A DNA stretch of 64,000 nucleotides from CAYXGZ01 sp964464755. GTDB taxonomy: Bacteria; Planctomycetota; MHYJ01; JACPRB01. Positions 8,896-16,849 of this stretch are shown piece by piece. Every line of letters starts with the position of its first letter. The stretch's first letter is position 1. The DNA lies in the NCBI GenBank assembly GCA_964464755.1, contig CAYXGZ010000014.1, forward strand, positions 1 through 64,000, written 5' to 3'. The translations under genes and the position numbers were made by a program. The notes beneath the pieces were generated by a model that was not told the origin of the DNA, made no database searches, and saw nothing but the letters and a program-made list of their open reading frames with translations.

Positions 8896-8939
8896 TCCGC
8901 GCGCGCCTCCGTTCTGGGGGTCGAGACCCGGAGGTCCCC

Positions 8940-9668
8940 ATGAAGCCCGCCGCCTTCCTTCCCGCCCTCTTCATCCTCGCCGCCGCCTGCGCCCACGCGC
9001 AGGAGGATCCCCGCCGCCACGCCGAGGAGCTCCAGCGCCAGCACGAGGAGCGGATGCGCGCCCTCGAGCAGGAGCACCGCAACCGGATGGAGGAGGCCAA
9101 CCGCGACTTCAAGCGGAAGATGGAGGGATTGCAGCAGCAGGAACGGCCCGGGGGTGAGCGCCCCAAGGGCCCGCCCCCCGGCGCCGGGCACCGGCCCGAG
9201 GGCGGCGGCGACGAGAAGCTCCACCAGGTGATCCGGCAGCTCCTCCAGCGCGTGGAGCGCCTCGAGCAGGAAGTCGCCCGCCTCCGCGGCGGCCGCGGCC
9301 CCGGCCGGGAGCCCGGGCCGGCCCGCCAGGAATACCGCTTCGAGAAGGGTCCGCCGCACGGCCAGCCCCAGGAGCGCCGCGAGTACCGCTTCGAGAAGGG
9401 CCCGCCGCCCGGCCAGCCCCAGGAGCGCCGCGAGTACCGCTTCGAGAAGGGCCCGCCGCCCGGACAGTCCGAGGAGCGCCGCGAGTACCGCTTCGAGAAG
9501 GGCCCGCCCCCCGGCCAGGGTCCGCGCGGCATGGAACGCCGCCCCGGCGGTCCGCCCCCCGGCCGCGGCGGGTTCGACGGACGCCACGACGAGCTCCGCC
9601 GTCGCATGGAGGAGCTCCGCCGCCGCTGGATGGACGACGACCGGCCCCGCGGCCGGCGCGACGACTAG
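8940..9668 (+). CDS. Secreted coiled-coil protein with 17-residue tandem repeats
   Basis: 242 residues. Signal peptide (MKPAAFLPALFILAAACAHA), a charged helical/coiled-coil stretch rich in Glu and Arg (residues ~25-120), then four tandem copies of a 17-residue unit of the type EYRFEKGPPPGQPQERR, and an Arg/Asp-rich tail (RRRMEELRRRWMDDDRPRG). Highly charged, low-complexity and probably disordered. A Cys at residue 17 inside the signal region (AAACAHA) could be a lipobox, but the match is poor. Start supported by CGGAGG 5 nt before the ATG. It follows the selenoprotein gene by 44 nt and may share its transcript. No known family recognised. Confidence 0.75.
   Translation: MKPAAFLPALFILAAACAHAQEDPRRHAEELQRQHEERMRALEQEHRNRMEEANRDFKRKMEGLQQQERPGGERPKGPPPGAGHRPEGGGDEKLHQVIRQLLQRVERLEQEVARLRGGRGPGREPGPARQEYRFEKGPPHGQPQERREYRFEKGPPPGQPQERREYRFEKGPPPGQSEERREYRFEKGPPPGQGPRGMERRPGGPPPGRGGFDGRHDELRRRMEELRRRWMDDDRPRGRRDD
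9327..9527 (+). repeat. 51-nt in-frame tandem repeat (4 copies)
   Basis: Four consecutive 51-nt units encode the 17-residue repeat of the secreted protein above; the second and third copies are nearly identical at DNA level, the first and last slightly diverged. Copy number is likely to vary between strains. Confidence 0.85.
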
Positions 9669-9695
9669 TTTCCTTGAGGATTCCGGCGGCGCGGG

Positions 9696-9701
9696 TAGAA
9701 T
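9696..9701 (+). promoter_or_regulatory. Leaderless-type promoter (TTGAGG ... TAGAAT)
   Basis: TAGAAT ends 8 nt before ATG 9710, and a -35-like TTGAGG sits at 9674-9679 with a 16-nt spacer. This is the clearest two-box promoter among the leaderless candidates. Confidence 0.6.
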
Positions 9702-9709
9702 CCCTCCCC

Positions 9710-10189
9710 ATGCCTCCGCCTCCCCTCTGCGATCCGGCCCGGTTCAAGGCCGACCACGTCCGGTATACGACTGACGACATCCGCAAGGTCCTGCCGCACC
9801 GCGGCGCGATGGCCCTGCTCGACGCCGTCGCCTTCGTGGACCGCGCCGACGAGATCGCCGTCGGCTACAAGGACGCCCGCCCCGACGAGTTCTGGGTCCC
9901 CGGCCACTTCCCGGGCAACCCGCTGCTGCCCGGCGTCGTCATGGTCGAGGCCGCGGGCCAGCTCGCGGTCTTCTATTACAAGCTCGCCTGCCCCGAGATC
10001 GCCGACCGCCTCGTCGTCTTCGGCGGCGTCGACAACGTCCGCTTCCGCGGCTCCGTCCGGCCCGGCGACCGGCTCTGGATCGTCGTCAAGAAGGTCGAGG
10101 TGAACCGCCGCGTGGCCAAGTGCGACGCCCAGGGCTACGTGAACGGCAAGCTGACCTTCGAGGGGACCGTCATCGGGCTGCCGGTGTGA
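9710..10189 (+). CDS. FabZ-like 3-hydroxyacyl-ACP dehydratase (hot-dog fold)
   Basis: 159 residues. LPHRGAMALLDAV near residue 30 and the FabZ/FabA-type active-site segment H66-FPGNPLLPGVVMVE80 supply the catalytic His and Glu. The family dehydrates beta-hydroxyacyl-ACP in fatty-acid elongation. The N-terminus is longer than minimal FabZ and there is no neighbouring fatty-acid gene, so a related lipid or polyketide dehydratase is possible. Start fixed by the -10 at 9696 and lack of upstream alternatives. Its TGA overlaps the GTG start of the next small gene, indicating translational coupling. Confidence 0.85.
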   Translation: MPPPPLCDPARFKADHVRYTTDDIRKVLPHRGAMALLDAVAFVDRADEIAVGYKDARPDEFWVPGHFPGNPLLPGVVMVEAAGQLAVFYYKLACPEIADRLVVFGGVDNVRFRGSVRPGDRLWIVVKKVEVNRRVAKCDAQGYVNGKLTFEGTVIGLPV

Positions 10190-10356
10190 GGACCTGGACC
10201 GGCCGCATCCTCCAGGGCCTCGGCCTCGCGATCGTCCTCATCGGCCTCTTCACCGGCGTCTCGCTCAACAACGTCCGCCTCGAGCTCATGTACCTCGGCG
10301 TCGGCGTGGTCGTCTTCTACGGCGGACGCTACGTCGAGACGGGGAAGCTCGGCTAG
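10186..10356 (+). CDS. Small membrane protein coupled to the FabZ-like gene
   Basis: 56 residues starting at GTG 10186, which overlaps the preceding TGA (GTGA). Two hydrophobic segments (LQGLGLAIVLIGLFTGVSL and LELMYLGVGVVVFYGG) predict a two-helix inner-membrane protein. No family recognised. Kept as a gene because of the overlap, in-frame hydrophobic pattern and GC3 like its neighbours. Confidence 0.65.
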   Translation: MRTWTGRILQGLGLAIVLIGLFTGVSLNNVRLELMYLGVGVVVFYGGRYVETGKLG

Positions 10357-10409
10357 GGTGGGGTCACGGGGGATCTGAACCCGGGGCGGTCCGGCACGTA
10401 GGTACTCGC

Positions 10410-11339
10410 ATGAAGTTCCTCCCCGTCCTGCTGCTGCTCGGCGCGTGCGCCGCTCCGCCCGTCCCCGCGCCGCCCCCCTCGTACCAGGACACCGGGCTCG
10501 GCCTGGTCTCCGAAGGACCGATCGCGCTATCCCCCAGCGGTCGATTCGTGGCGCTCTTCCCGGAGCCGAAGCTCCTCGCCGTTCATTCCACGCTGGCGGG
10601 CTCCAAGAGGTGGTCTGCGGAAGCTGATGCGCGGACTCGTCCTCATTGCTACGGGAGCAATCTCTGGGTGGCGACGCAACGCGGGATCCTGACGCGATTC
10701 GAGGTCGGACAGGGGGAGTTCCTGGGGACCCTGCCCGCGGGAAGGAGAGGAGCCGGATCCTCCGTGACTCCGGTGCCGATCGGAATGGACGATCATGGAG
10801 ACCTGCTGCTGGCCGGGAAGTCCGAAATCGAGGTCTACATCCCGGAGCACGGCCGGTGGTATCAACTGCCCAGAACCTTTGGCCCCGGGGCCATCAGCAA
10901 GGACGGCCACCTGATCCTGAGCCTGGGGGATTCACTCGATACCTCCACGATCATCGGCTTCGTCAAGCGTGGAGACTGGAAGCTCAAGATCCACGTCGCG
11001 GCACCAATTCCCTTCAAGCATCTCTCCGGCGATGCCGGATTGGAGCGCGTGGTGCTAGCTGCCGACCGAGGCGACGGCCTCTGGATCTTCCGGCCGGCGG
11101 ACCAGGTCCTGGCGAAGGCGCTCGAATTCTCCTCGATCACCGCCCTCGCCGTGAGCCCCGACGGATCGACCCTGGCCGTGGGCGTCGTGGATGGCCGCGT
11201 CCTGATCCACGATTTCCGGACGCTCCGTCTCCAGCAGGAGCTCCCGGGCGAGGAGGCCCCCCAGTCCCTCGCGCTGTCGCGGGACGGAGGCGTCGTCGCC
11301 TGGCTCGACGGCAAGGCCGTCCGGATCTGGAAACGCTAG
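10410..11339 (+). CDS. Beta-propeller (WD40/PQQ-like) lipoprotein
   Basis: 309 residues. Lipoprotein signal with lipobox LLGAC (Cys14) followed by a Pro-rich linker, then repeated beta-propeller phrases such as IALSPSGRFVALF, ALAVSPDGSTLAVGVVDGRVLIHDF and SLALSRDGGVVAWLDGKAVRIWKR. Probably a cell-surface or periplasmic scaffold; no ligand can be inferred. The middle of the gene is a little poorer in G+C than its neighbours. Its stop codon shares the bases CTAG (11336-11339) with the stop of the convergent gene. Confidence 0.75.
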   Translation: MKFLPVLLLLGACAAPPVPAPPPSYQDTGLGLVSEGPIALSPSGRFVALFPEPKLLAVHSTLAGSKRWSAEADARTRPHCYGSNLWVATQRGILTRFEVGQGEFLGTLPAGRRGAGSSVTPVPIGMDDHGDLLLAGKSEIEVYIPEHGRWYQLPRTFGPGAISKDGHLILSLGDSLDTSTIIGFVKRGDWKLKIHVAAPIPFKHLSGDAGLERVVLAADRGDGLWIFRPADQVLAKALEFSSITALAVSPDGSTLAVGVVDGRVLIHDFRTLRLQQELPGEEAPQSLALSRDGGVVAWLDGKAVRIWKR

Positions 11340-12130
11340 ATCAGCCCCTCGCCCTCGCGAGTCAGCACCGGCCGGCCGCCCGACATCCGGACCAGCCCCG
11401 CCGACTCCAGCCTCCGCAGGACCCGCGCCGCGCGACCCGGGTCCAGGCCTCGCAGAGCCGCCCGCGCCGCATCGTCGTCCGCGCCCCGCAGCGAGGGCAG
11501 CAGCCGCTCCGCCGCCCGGAGCTCCTCCTCCGACGCGCCCCGCAGCAGCCCCGCGCCGCCGAAGATCTCGCCGTACGCGTCGAAGATCATCCCGGGGATC
11601 GCCGCGGCGCAGCCGAGGGCGAAGTGACCGCGGTCGAGATCGTCCTCGATCGTGAAGGGGTTGCCCACGAGCCCGCCGTACCAGCCGAGGTAGTACGACT
11701 CCTTGGCCTGGTAGGCCCGCCCCAGCATCCCGAAGATCGCGATCGCGAGCGCGCCGTAGATCGGCCAGAACCACTCCGGCCGCGTCGACTCCAGCGTCGT
11801 GCCGTGCCCCAGGAGCAGCGCGGCCGCGAGGGCGGCCACCGCCCCGCCGACCCAGGCGAAATCGGACTTCGCGACCCTCCAGCGCTCCTTGGGCCGCGCG
11901 AAGTAGGAGATGAACATGAACAGGAGGAAGAGGTCGAACCCGACCAGGTACCCGTGCCGGAACCCGTAATGGTCGATCACGGGGAGGTCCGCGAAGTGCG
12001 CCGCCCAGAGGATGCCCGCCACCGCGCCGACGAGCAGCACCGGCGTCAGCGCGATCGCGAGCACCGTGAAGACGATCCGGTCCCGGCGGTCCCGGGCCAG
12101 GGCCTCCTCGAGGCGGCGTCGGAAGTCCAC
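11336..12130 (-). CDS. Membrane protein with C-terminal winged-helix-like tail
   Basis: 264 residues from GTG 12130. Four hydrophobic segments (about 20-42, 55-80, 95-115, 125-145) are followed by a cytoplasmic region with a conserved-looking YYLGWYGGLVGNPFTIEDDLDRGHFALGC stretch (split here across residues ~150-180) and a C-terminal Ala/Leu/Arg-rich helical part ending GLVRMSGGRPVLTREGEGLI, which resembles a small winged helix. No family recognised. The start is uncertain; no -10 or Shine-Dalgarno is convincing. Confidence 0.6.
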   Translation of the reverse strand: MDFRRRLEEALARDRRDRIVFTVLAIALTPVLLVGAVAGILWAAHFADLPVIDHYGFRHGYLVGFDLFLLFMFISYFARPKERWRVAKSDFAWVGGAVAALAAALLLGHGTTLESTRPEWFWPIYGALAIAIFGMLGRAYQAKESYYLGWYGGLVGNPFTIEDDLDRGHFALGCAAAIPGMIFDAYGEIFGGAGLLRGASEEELRAAERLLPSLRGADDDAARAALRGLDPGRAARVLRRLESAGLVRMSGGRPVLTREGEGLI

Positions 12131-12152
12131 GACCCTAGGACCCCGCCCGCGC

Positions 12153-12158
12153 TAGGAT
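12153..12158 (+). promoter_or_regulatory. Leaderless-type -10 (TAGGAT)
   Basis: TAGGAT ends 7 nt before ATG 12166. It overlaps the alternative ATG at 12157, which argues for 12166 as the start. Confidence 0.5.
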
Positions 12159-12165
12159 GTTCCCG

Positions 12166-12525
12166 ATGATCTGGTGGTGGGTCGCGACGGCCGCCGCGTT
12201 GCTCCTCGGCTTCCTCACGCTGGGGATCCCGGGCGCGCTCTGGGTCGTCGTCTCCACGCCCGTCCTGCGCGTCCTCTTCGGCCGCGACTGGCGGGAGCGG
12301 ATGTCGGGGGACCGGGCCTGGCCCGCGATGCTCATGATCGCCTTCCTCTGGCCCGCCGCCATCGTCCCCGCGCGCCTGCTCGCGGCGAGGGTGGCGCCCG
12401 CCGGCTGGGAGTTCTGGGGCGTCGTGCTGGGGACGATCTTCGCGGGCGGCCTGCTCGTCACGGTGATCGTCGTCGCGGCCGCCGGCCCGCCTAGTTCCGG
12501 CCGTCCCGGACCTGCACGTCGCTGA
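12166..12525 (+). CDS. Small integral membrane protein
   Basis: About 119 residues, beginning MIWWWVATAAALLLGFL. Three hydrophobic segments: near the N-terminus, around residues 45-65 and around 80-108. No motif recognised. ATG 12166 is chosen over 12157 from the TAGGAT position. Its 3' end overlaps the end of the convergent kinase gene by 35 nt, so one of the two C-termini may be shorter in other strains. Confidence 0.55.
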   Translation: MIWWWVATAAALLLGFLTLGIPGALWVVVSTPVLRVLFGRDWRERMSGDRAWPAMLMIAFLWPAAIVPARLLAARVAPAGWEFWGVVLGTIFAGGLLVTVIVVAAAGPPSSGRPGPARR

Positions 12526-15500
12526 ACGACGCCTCGGCGTTGCTCCAGAGCCCGAGCATCCCCTTCGGGTCCATCGCCCGCTTCACCGCGTAGACCGGCT
12601 GGACCTTGCCGACCTCGCCGAAGCACACGACGGTGATCTCCCCGTCGCTGACGACCGCGACCTCGTAGAGCTCGCGCGGCTTCACCTTCGCGGGGAGGTC
12701 CTCGGCGCGCTCGGCCTCCCAGCTCCCCTCGCGCCGCCGCGCGGTCTCGAGCTTGCCGGACGAGCGGACCGCGGCCCGCCGAGCGTCGCCGATCACGTCC
12801 TCGGCGTCGAAGAGCAGCGCGAGGTCCCAGCTCTGCTGGAGCTGGTTCAGCCGGAGCTTGGCGCGGAAGCCCGTCGCGCCCTCGGTGCGGGCCTTCTCGA
12901 CGAAGAGCGGGCTGCCGCCGGCGAGGACCATCGCGTTGGCGGCGGAGTCGTACTTCGCGGGCGCGGGCGTGCCGCCGTTCTTGCCGGACCAGGTCCAGGC
13001 CTTGCCGGTCGGGGTGGGGGTCTGCATCGGCACGGCGGTCCAGGTCCCGGTCTGCAGCAGCGCGGCGCCGTAGAGCTGGAGCACCTCGTCGGCGCGGTAC
13101 TCCTCGTGGTCCTTGCGGATCTTCTGGACGAGCTGGCGGACCCGGGTCCAGTTGCGCTCGCCCTTCGCGGCCTGGGCCTCCTCGAACCAGTAGCGCGAGC
13201 GGGCCTCCTGGACGAGGAGCTTGAGGGTCGCCGTGTAGTCGCGGTCCTCGTGCTCGCGGGCGGTCTCCTCGAGGGCCTTGTGGGCCTCGGCGTACTTGCG
13301 GGCGGCCGCGAGGTCGTTGGCGCGGCGGAGGAACTCGCGCGCCATCCGTTCCCGCTCCATCTCGATGCGCTCGGCGAGGTCGTCGAGGCGGAACGCAGGG
13401 ACGGGGGCGCCGTGCTCGCGGGCCTTCTCCATCCAGCGCTTCGCCTGGGCGAAGCGGTCGGGCGCGGCGGAGTAGAGGTACGCGACGCCCACCGCGTAGC
13501 AGAGCCGGGACTGGGCGGGCTCGGCGAGGGCGCGGGCCACCGGGTCCTGCGCGCCGTTCTCCGACGCGCAGCAGAGCAGGGCCACGTCGCGGGCGGGCAG
13601 GTCCTCCAGCGAGACGTTCTTCACCGGGCCGGCGGGGCCCACGAAGGTGAACGGGTCGCCGGGCTTCGCGGCCGGCAGCAGCTTCCCCGGGGTCCGGCCG
13701 AAGCGCTCGAGGACCACCTCGGCGTCCTTGAGCCGGGCGACGCCGCGGTCCGCGCGCCGGCGCACCCACTCCCAGCGCAGGATGTCGCCGCAGAGGCAGG
13801 CGAGGCGGGCCGCGGGCGTGGACTTGTCCGCCGCGGGCACCTCGATCTCGAGGCGGTTCAACCAGGACTCGCACTCCTCCTCGCGGGCCTCGCTCGGCTT
13901 GAAGGCCTGGAGCGTGGCGATGGGGAGCTTGCCGAGCCGGACGATGGACCCCGCGAGCTTGCGGGGAGGGTACTTGCCGAGGTAGCCGAGCACGCCCTCC
14001 CAGGCCTCGTCGCTGCGGCGGCGGGCGAGGACGGACTCGAGCGCCGCCTCGAGGTCGCCCACCTCGCTGGAGATCCGGGGCAGGAGCTGGAAGCGCCGCT
14101 CCGCCTCGCGGTCGGCGGCCCGGTCCTTGAGCTCGACGAGCCGGTCGCGGAACTCGCCGGGCGCGTTGGCGAGGAGGACCTCGAGCCGGGCCGCGGCGTC
14201 CTCGAACTCGTCCGCCTCGATGAGCGCGGGGACGTTCTTCTGGAGGTCGGCCTGGACCTGCGCGACGATCGCGGTCTCGGTGTCGGCGAGCTCCTTGCGG
14301 ATGCCGCGGCCGGTCTCGCAGATCTCGCGGAGCGTGGGGGGGAACTGGAGCAGCAGCTTGCGCGCGGTGAAGAGGTCCTTGTCCGCCTTCGCGGCGTCGA
14401 GGCGGGGCCGGAGGTCCTCGGCGTAGCCGCGGGACACGGCCTCGGCCGACTCGCGGATGGCGCGGCGCCCGGCCTCGACGATCGCGGCGCTGCCCGGGCG
14501 GTTGGCGTACTTGACGGCGAGGCGCTCGACGCGCTGGAGGGCGTCGGGGTAGACGGCGACGTCGCGGGGCCCGGACTCCGCGGCCTCGCGCTGGATGGCC
14601 TCGACGAGCCGGCGGGCCTCGTCGAGCTCGGGGTCGGCGGCCTCCGGGGTGGGCAGGGCCGCTCCGGAGCCGGGCCGGGGCTCGGGGGACGGCCGGGCGG
14701 ACGCGGGGACGCCCTTCCAGAGGAGCAGGGCGATCACGAACGACGCGGCGCCGGCGACGATCCAGGGCCAGGCGGCCTTGCGCTCGCGGACCACGGGGAC
14801 GGTGGAGCGCAGCGTGGACGGCGGGCGGCCGTCGAGGAAGGCGGCCAGGTCGCCCGCGGCGGAGCCCGCGGAGCGGTAGCGGTCCTCGGGCCGCTTGGCC
14901 ATCATCCGCAGGACGATGTCGTTGATCGCGACGGGGATCTTGGAGTTCAGGTTCACCGGCGAGACGGGCGTCTCGTGGATGTGCTTGTTGAGGATGGCCA
15001 GCGCGTTGCGGCCCGAGAACGGAACGCGGCCGGTGAGCAGGGTGTAGAGGGTGACGCCGGCGCTGTAGATGTCCGAGGCGGCCGTCGGGGCCCGGCCCTT
15101 CGCCTGCTCGGGGGAGATGAAGTAGGGCGTGCCGACGACGGTGTTCGTCTCCGTGAGCCGGTGGTGCGCGTCGGCCTGGATCGCGAGGCCGAAGTCGAGG
15201 ATCTTCGGCTGGTTCTGCGGCGTGACGAGGATGTTGTCGGGCTTCACGTCGCGGTGGATGACGCCGGCCTCGTGGGCGTGCTGGAGGCCCTCGAGGACGC
15301 CCTGGACGAGGCGGGCCGCGTCGCGCGGGGGCAGGGTGCCGAGGACGTTGAGGACGGCCTGGAGGGACTCGCCCTCCACGTACTGCATGACGATGAAGTA
15401 GGTCCCGCCCTCGTGGCCGATGTCGTAGATCGACACGATGTTCGGGTGCTCGAGGCGGCCCGCGGTCGTCGCCTCGCGCTGGAAGCGGGCGATGTACTCG

Positions 15501-15661
15501 GCGTCCTTGGAGAGGTGCTCGGGGAGGATCTTGACGGCGACCTTGCGCTGCAGGGCGGTCTGGAGGCCGAGGTAGACGGAGCCCATCCCGCCGGAGCCCA
15601 GCTTCTCGAGCAGCTGGACCCCGCCGAGGACGGTCCCCACCAGCGGATCGGCCTTCGTCAT
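12491..15661 (-). CDS. Large Hanks-type Ser/Thr protein kinase with C-terminal LamG/3-keto-disaccharide-hydrolase-like domain
   Basis: 1056 residues. Kinase domain about 12-275: glycine loop GSGGMGSVYLG, VAVKIL lysine, HRDVKPDN catalytic loop, DFGLA, and APE-equivalent SPEQAKG. One membrane helix (WPWIVAGAASFVIALLLW) near 295 puts the rest outside: a long helical TPR-like region (about 330-860) and a C-terminal jelly-roll-type domain (from about 870, with FRAKLRLNQ and GMLGLWSNAEASFSDVQVRD) resembling DUF1080/LamG concanavalin folds that bind sugars. A plausible reading is a receptor kinase sensing an extracellular ligand. Start either ATG 15661 or GTG 15667. Same strand as the zinc-ribbon and GGDEF genes upstream, gap 33 nt, probably one operon. 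Confidence 0.85.
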   Translation of the reverse strand: MTKADPLVGTVLGGVQLLEKLGSGGMGSVYLGLQTALQRKVAVKILPEHLSKDAEYIARFQREATTAGRLEHPNIVSIYDIGHEGGTYFIVMQYVEGESLQAVLNVLGTLPPRDAARLVQGVLEGLQHAHEAGVIHRDVKPDNILVTPQNQPKILDFGLAIQADAHHRLTETNTVVGTPYFISPEQAKGRAPTAASDIYSAGVTLYTLLTGRVPFSGRNALAILNKHIHETPVSPVNLNSKIPVAINDIVLRMMAKRPEDRYRSAGSAAGDLAAFLDGRPPSTLRSTVPVVRERKAAWPWIVAGAASFVIALLLWKGVPASARPSPEPRPGSGAALPTPEAADPELDEARRLVEAIQREAAESGPRDVAVYPDALQRVERLAVKYANRPGSAAIVEAGRRAIRESAEAVSRGYAEDLRPRLDAAKADKDLFTARKLLLQFPPTLREICETGRGIRKELADTETAIVAQVQADLQKNVPALIEADEFEDAAARLEVLLANAPGEFRDRLVELKDRAADREAERRFQLLPRISSEVGDLEAALESVLARRRSDEAWEGVLGYLGKYPPRKLAGSIVRLGKLPIATLQAFKPSEAREEECESWLNRLEIEVPAADKSTPAARLACLCGDILRWEWVRRRADRGVARLKDAEVVLERFGRTPGKLLPAAKPGDPFTFVGPAGPVKNVSLEDLPARDVALLCCASENGAQDPVARALAEPAQSRLCYAVGVAYLYSAAPDRFAQAKRWMEKAREHGAPVPAFRLDDLAERIEMERERMAREFLRRANDLAAARKYAEAHKALEETAREHEDRDYTATLKLLVQEARSRYWFEEAQAAKGERNWTRVRQLVQKIRKDHEEYRADEVLQLYGAALLQTGTWTAVPMQTPTPTGKAWTWSGKNGGTPAPAKYDSAANAMVLAGGSPLFVEKARTEGATGFRAKLRLNQLQQSWDLALLFDAEDVIGDARRAAVRSSGKLETARRREGSWEAERAEDLPAKVKPRELYEVAVVSDGEITVVCFGEVGKVQPVYAVKRAMDPKGMLGLWSNAEASFSDVQVRDGRN

Positions 15662-15694
15662 CGCCACCCCGGTATGTGGTACGGCCCCGGAGCG

Positions 15695-16849
15695 CTACTC
15701 GTGGGGCGGTCCCGATTCGCCGTCCGCGGCCCGGCGGGCCTCGCGGAGGGCCTCGTCGGTCTCGCGCAGCTCCTTGGGCTCCATCCCGCCGATCTTCTCC
15801 CAGGCGCCGTACTGCTTCCAGACCCAGAGGAGCCGGGCCCAGCGGTCCTCGACGCGGCCGAGGGCGCCGCGCAGCGCGCCGTCCCGGGCCCGGGCGTCGC
15901 CGCTGCGCCGGGCGTCCCGCGTCATCCCCCACAGGGAGACGGCGAGGAGGGCCATGCCCACGGCGGCGAACGAGAGGCGGGCGGGGCGGCCGAGCGAGCT
16001 CCATGCGGCCATGAGGAGCGCGAAGTAGAGCAGGGGCCAGGTGATGCCGCCGTGCCGCAGCACGAGGTGGTCGAGCGCGCCGGCCGCCGGGGCGGGGGCC
16101 GGGGCGGCCGCCGTCGCGGGCTTCGCCGGGGCCGGCCCGTGCTCCATCGGCGAGTGCGTGATGAACGCGGTGCCCGTGGTCGTCGGGGCCCGCGAGCCGG
16201 TGGGGATCGACAGGACGCGGTAGCAGCGGCAGCAGGCGAAGCGCGTGCCGGGCTCGAGGCCCTCGACGAGGAACGTGGCGCCGCAGCCGTCGCAGCGGAC
16301 CGCGCCCTTCTCCTGGCGGCGGAGGATCTCGAGGACCTGCTCGCGCGACAGCTGCCCCGCCTCGAGGAGGAGCCGCCCGACGGGGACGTTCTCGCCTTTC
16401 GCGCGGAGTTCCTTCTGCTTCTCCATCGCCGCGTGGACCTGCTCCGTCGTGCAGAAGCCGGCGCCGACGGCGAGGTGGCCGAAGAGCCCGCCCTCCTGCG
16501 GCTTGACGACGCGCTCCGAGCTGTTGACGCGCTGGATGTCGAGGATGACCTCGACCTGGAGGGCCGTCAGCCAGCCCTGGTCCTGGAGGACGCGGCCGAG
16601 CGTCGGCTTGGCGGGCGAGGTCTTCTGGATCTTCAGCGCCTCCGCGAGCTGGTCCTCGCTGAGGAAGCGCTCCTGGACGGCGATGCTGCCGAAGAGCGAG
16701 ACGGCCGGGGAGGCGGAGGAGGGCGTCGCGTCCGGCGCCTCGCCGTCGATCGGGAGCGGGTCGGCGAGCGACGGGGCCTCGGCGGCGAAGAGCGTGCTGT
16801 CGAGGCTCTCGTCGGGTCGGGAGCTGCGGGTCTCGGGGGCGGAGCTCAC
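15695..16849 (-). CDS. MshEN-like/zinc-ribbon membrane protein
   Basis: 384 residues from GTG 16849, whose bases overlap the TGA of the upstream GGDEF gene (GTGA). Residues ~50-175 hold two or three helical modules (SIAVQERFLSEDQLAEALKI; HLAVGAGFCTTEQVHAAMEK; GRLLLEAGQLSREQVLEILR) of the type found at the N-terminus of type IV pilus/T2S ATPases and in planctomycetal kinases. A zinc ribbon follows (CDGCGATFLVEG ... CCRCYRVLS), then an Ala/Pro linker and two membrane helices (about 255-310). A shorter version of the helical module precedes the kinase domain of the gene at 43015. Likely an adaptor in the same signalling system; exact role unknown. Confidence 0.7.
   Translation of the reverse strand: MSSAPETRSSRPDESLDSTLFAAEAPSLADPLPIDGEAPDATPSSASPAVSLFGSIAVQERFLSEDQLAEALKIQKTSPAKPTLGRVLQDQGWLTALQVEVILDIQRVNSSERVVKPQEGGLFGHLAVGAGFCTTEQVHAAMEKQKELRAKGENVPVGRLLLEAGQLSREQVLEILRRQEKGAVRCDGCGATFLVEGLEPGTRFACCRCYRVLSIPTGSRAPTTTGTAFITHSPMEHGPAPAKPATAAAPAPAPAAGALDHLVLRHGGITWPLLYFALLMAAWSSLGRPARLSFAAVGMALLAVSLWGMTRDARRSGDARARDGALRGALGRVEDRWARLLWVWKQYGAWEKIGGMEPKELRETDEALREARRAADGESGPPHE

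Noticed and set aside
10187..10189. UGA at the end of the FabZ-like gene as another selenocysteine codon
   Set aside because: The FabZ fold is complete at this point, the frame beyond has no family sequence, and a new gene starts in another frame through a GTGA overlap.
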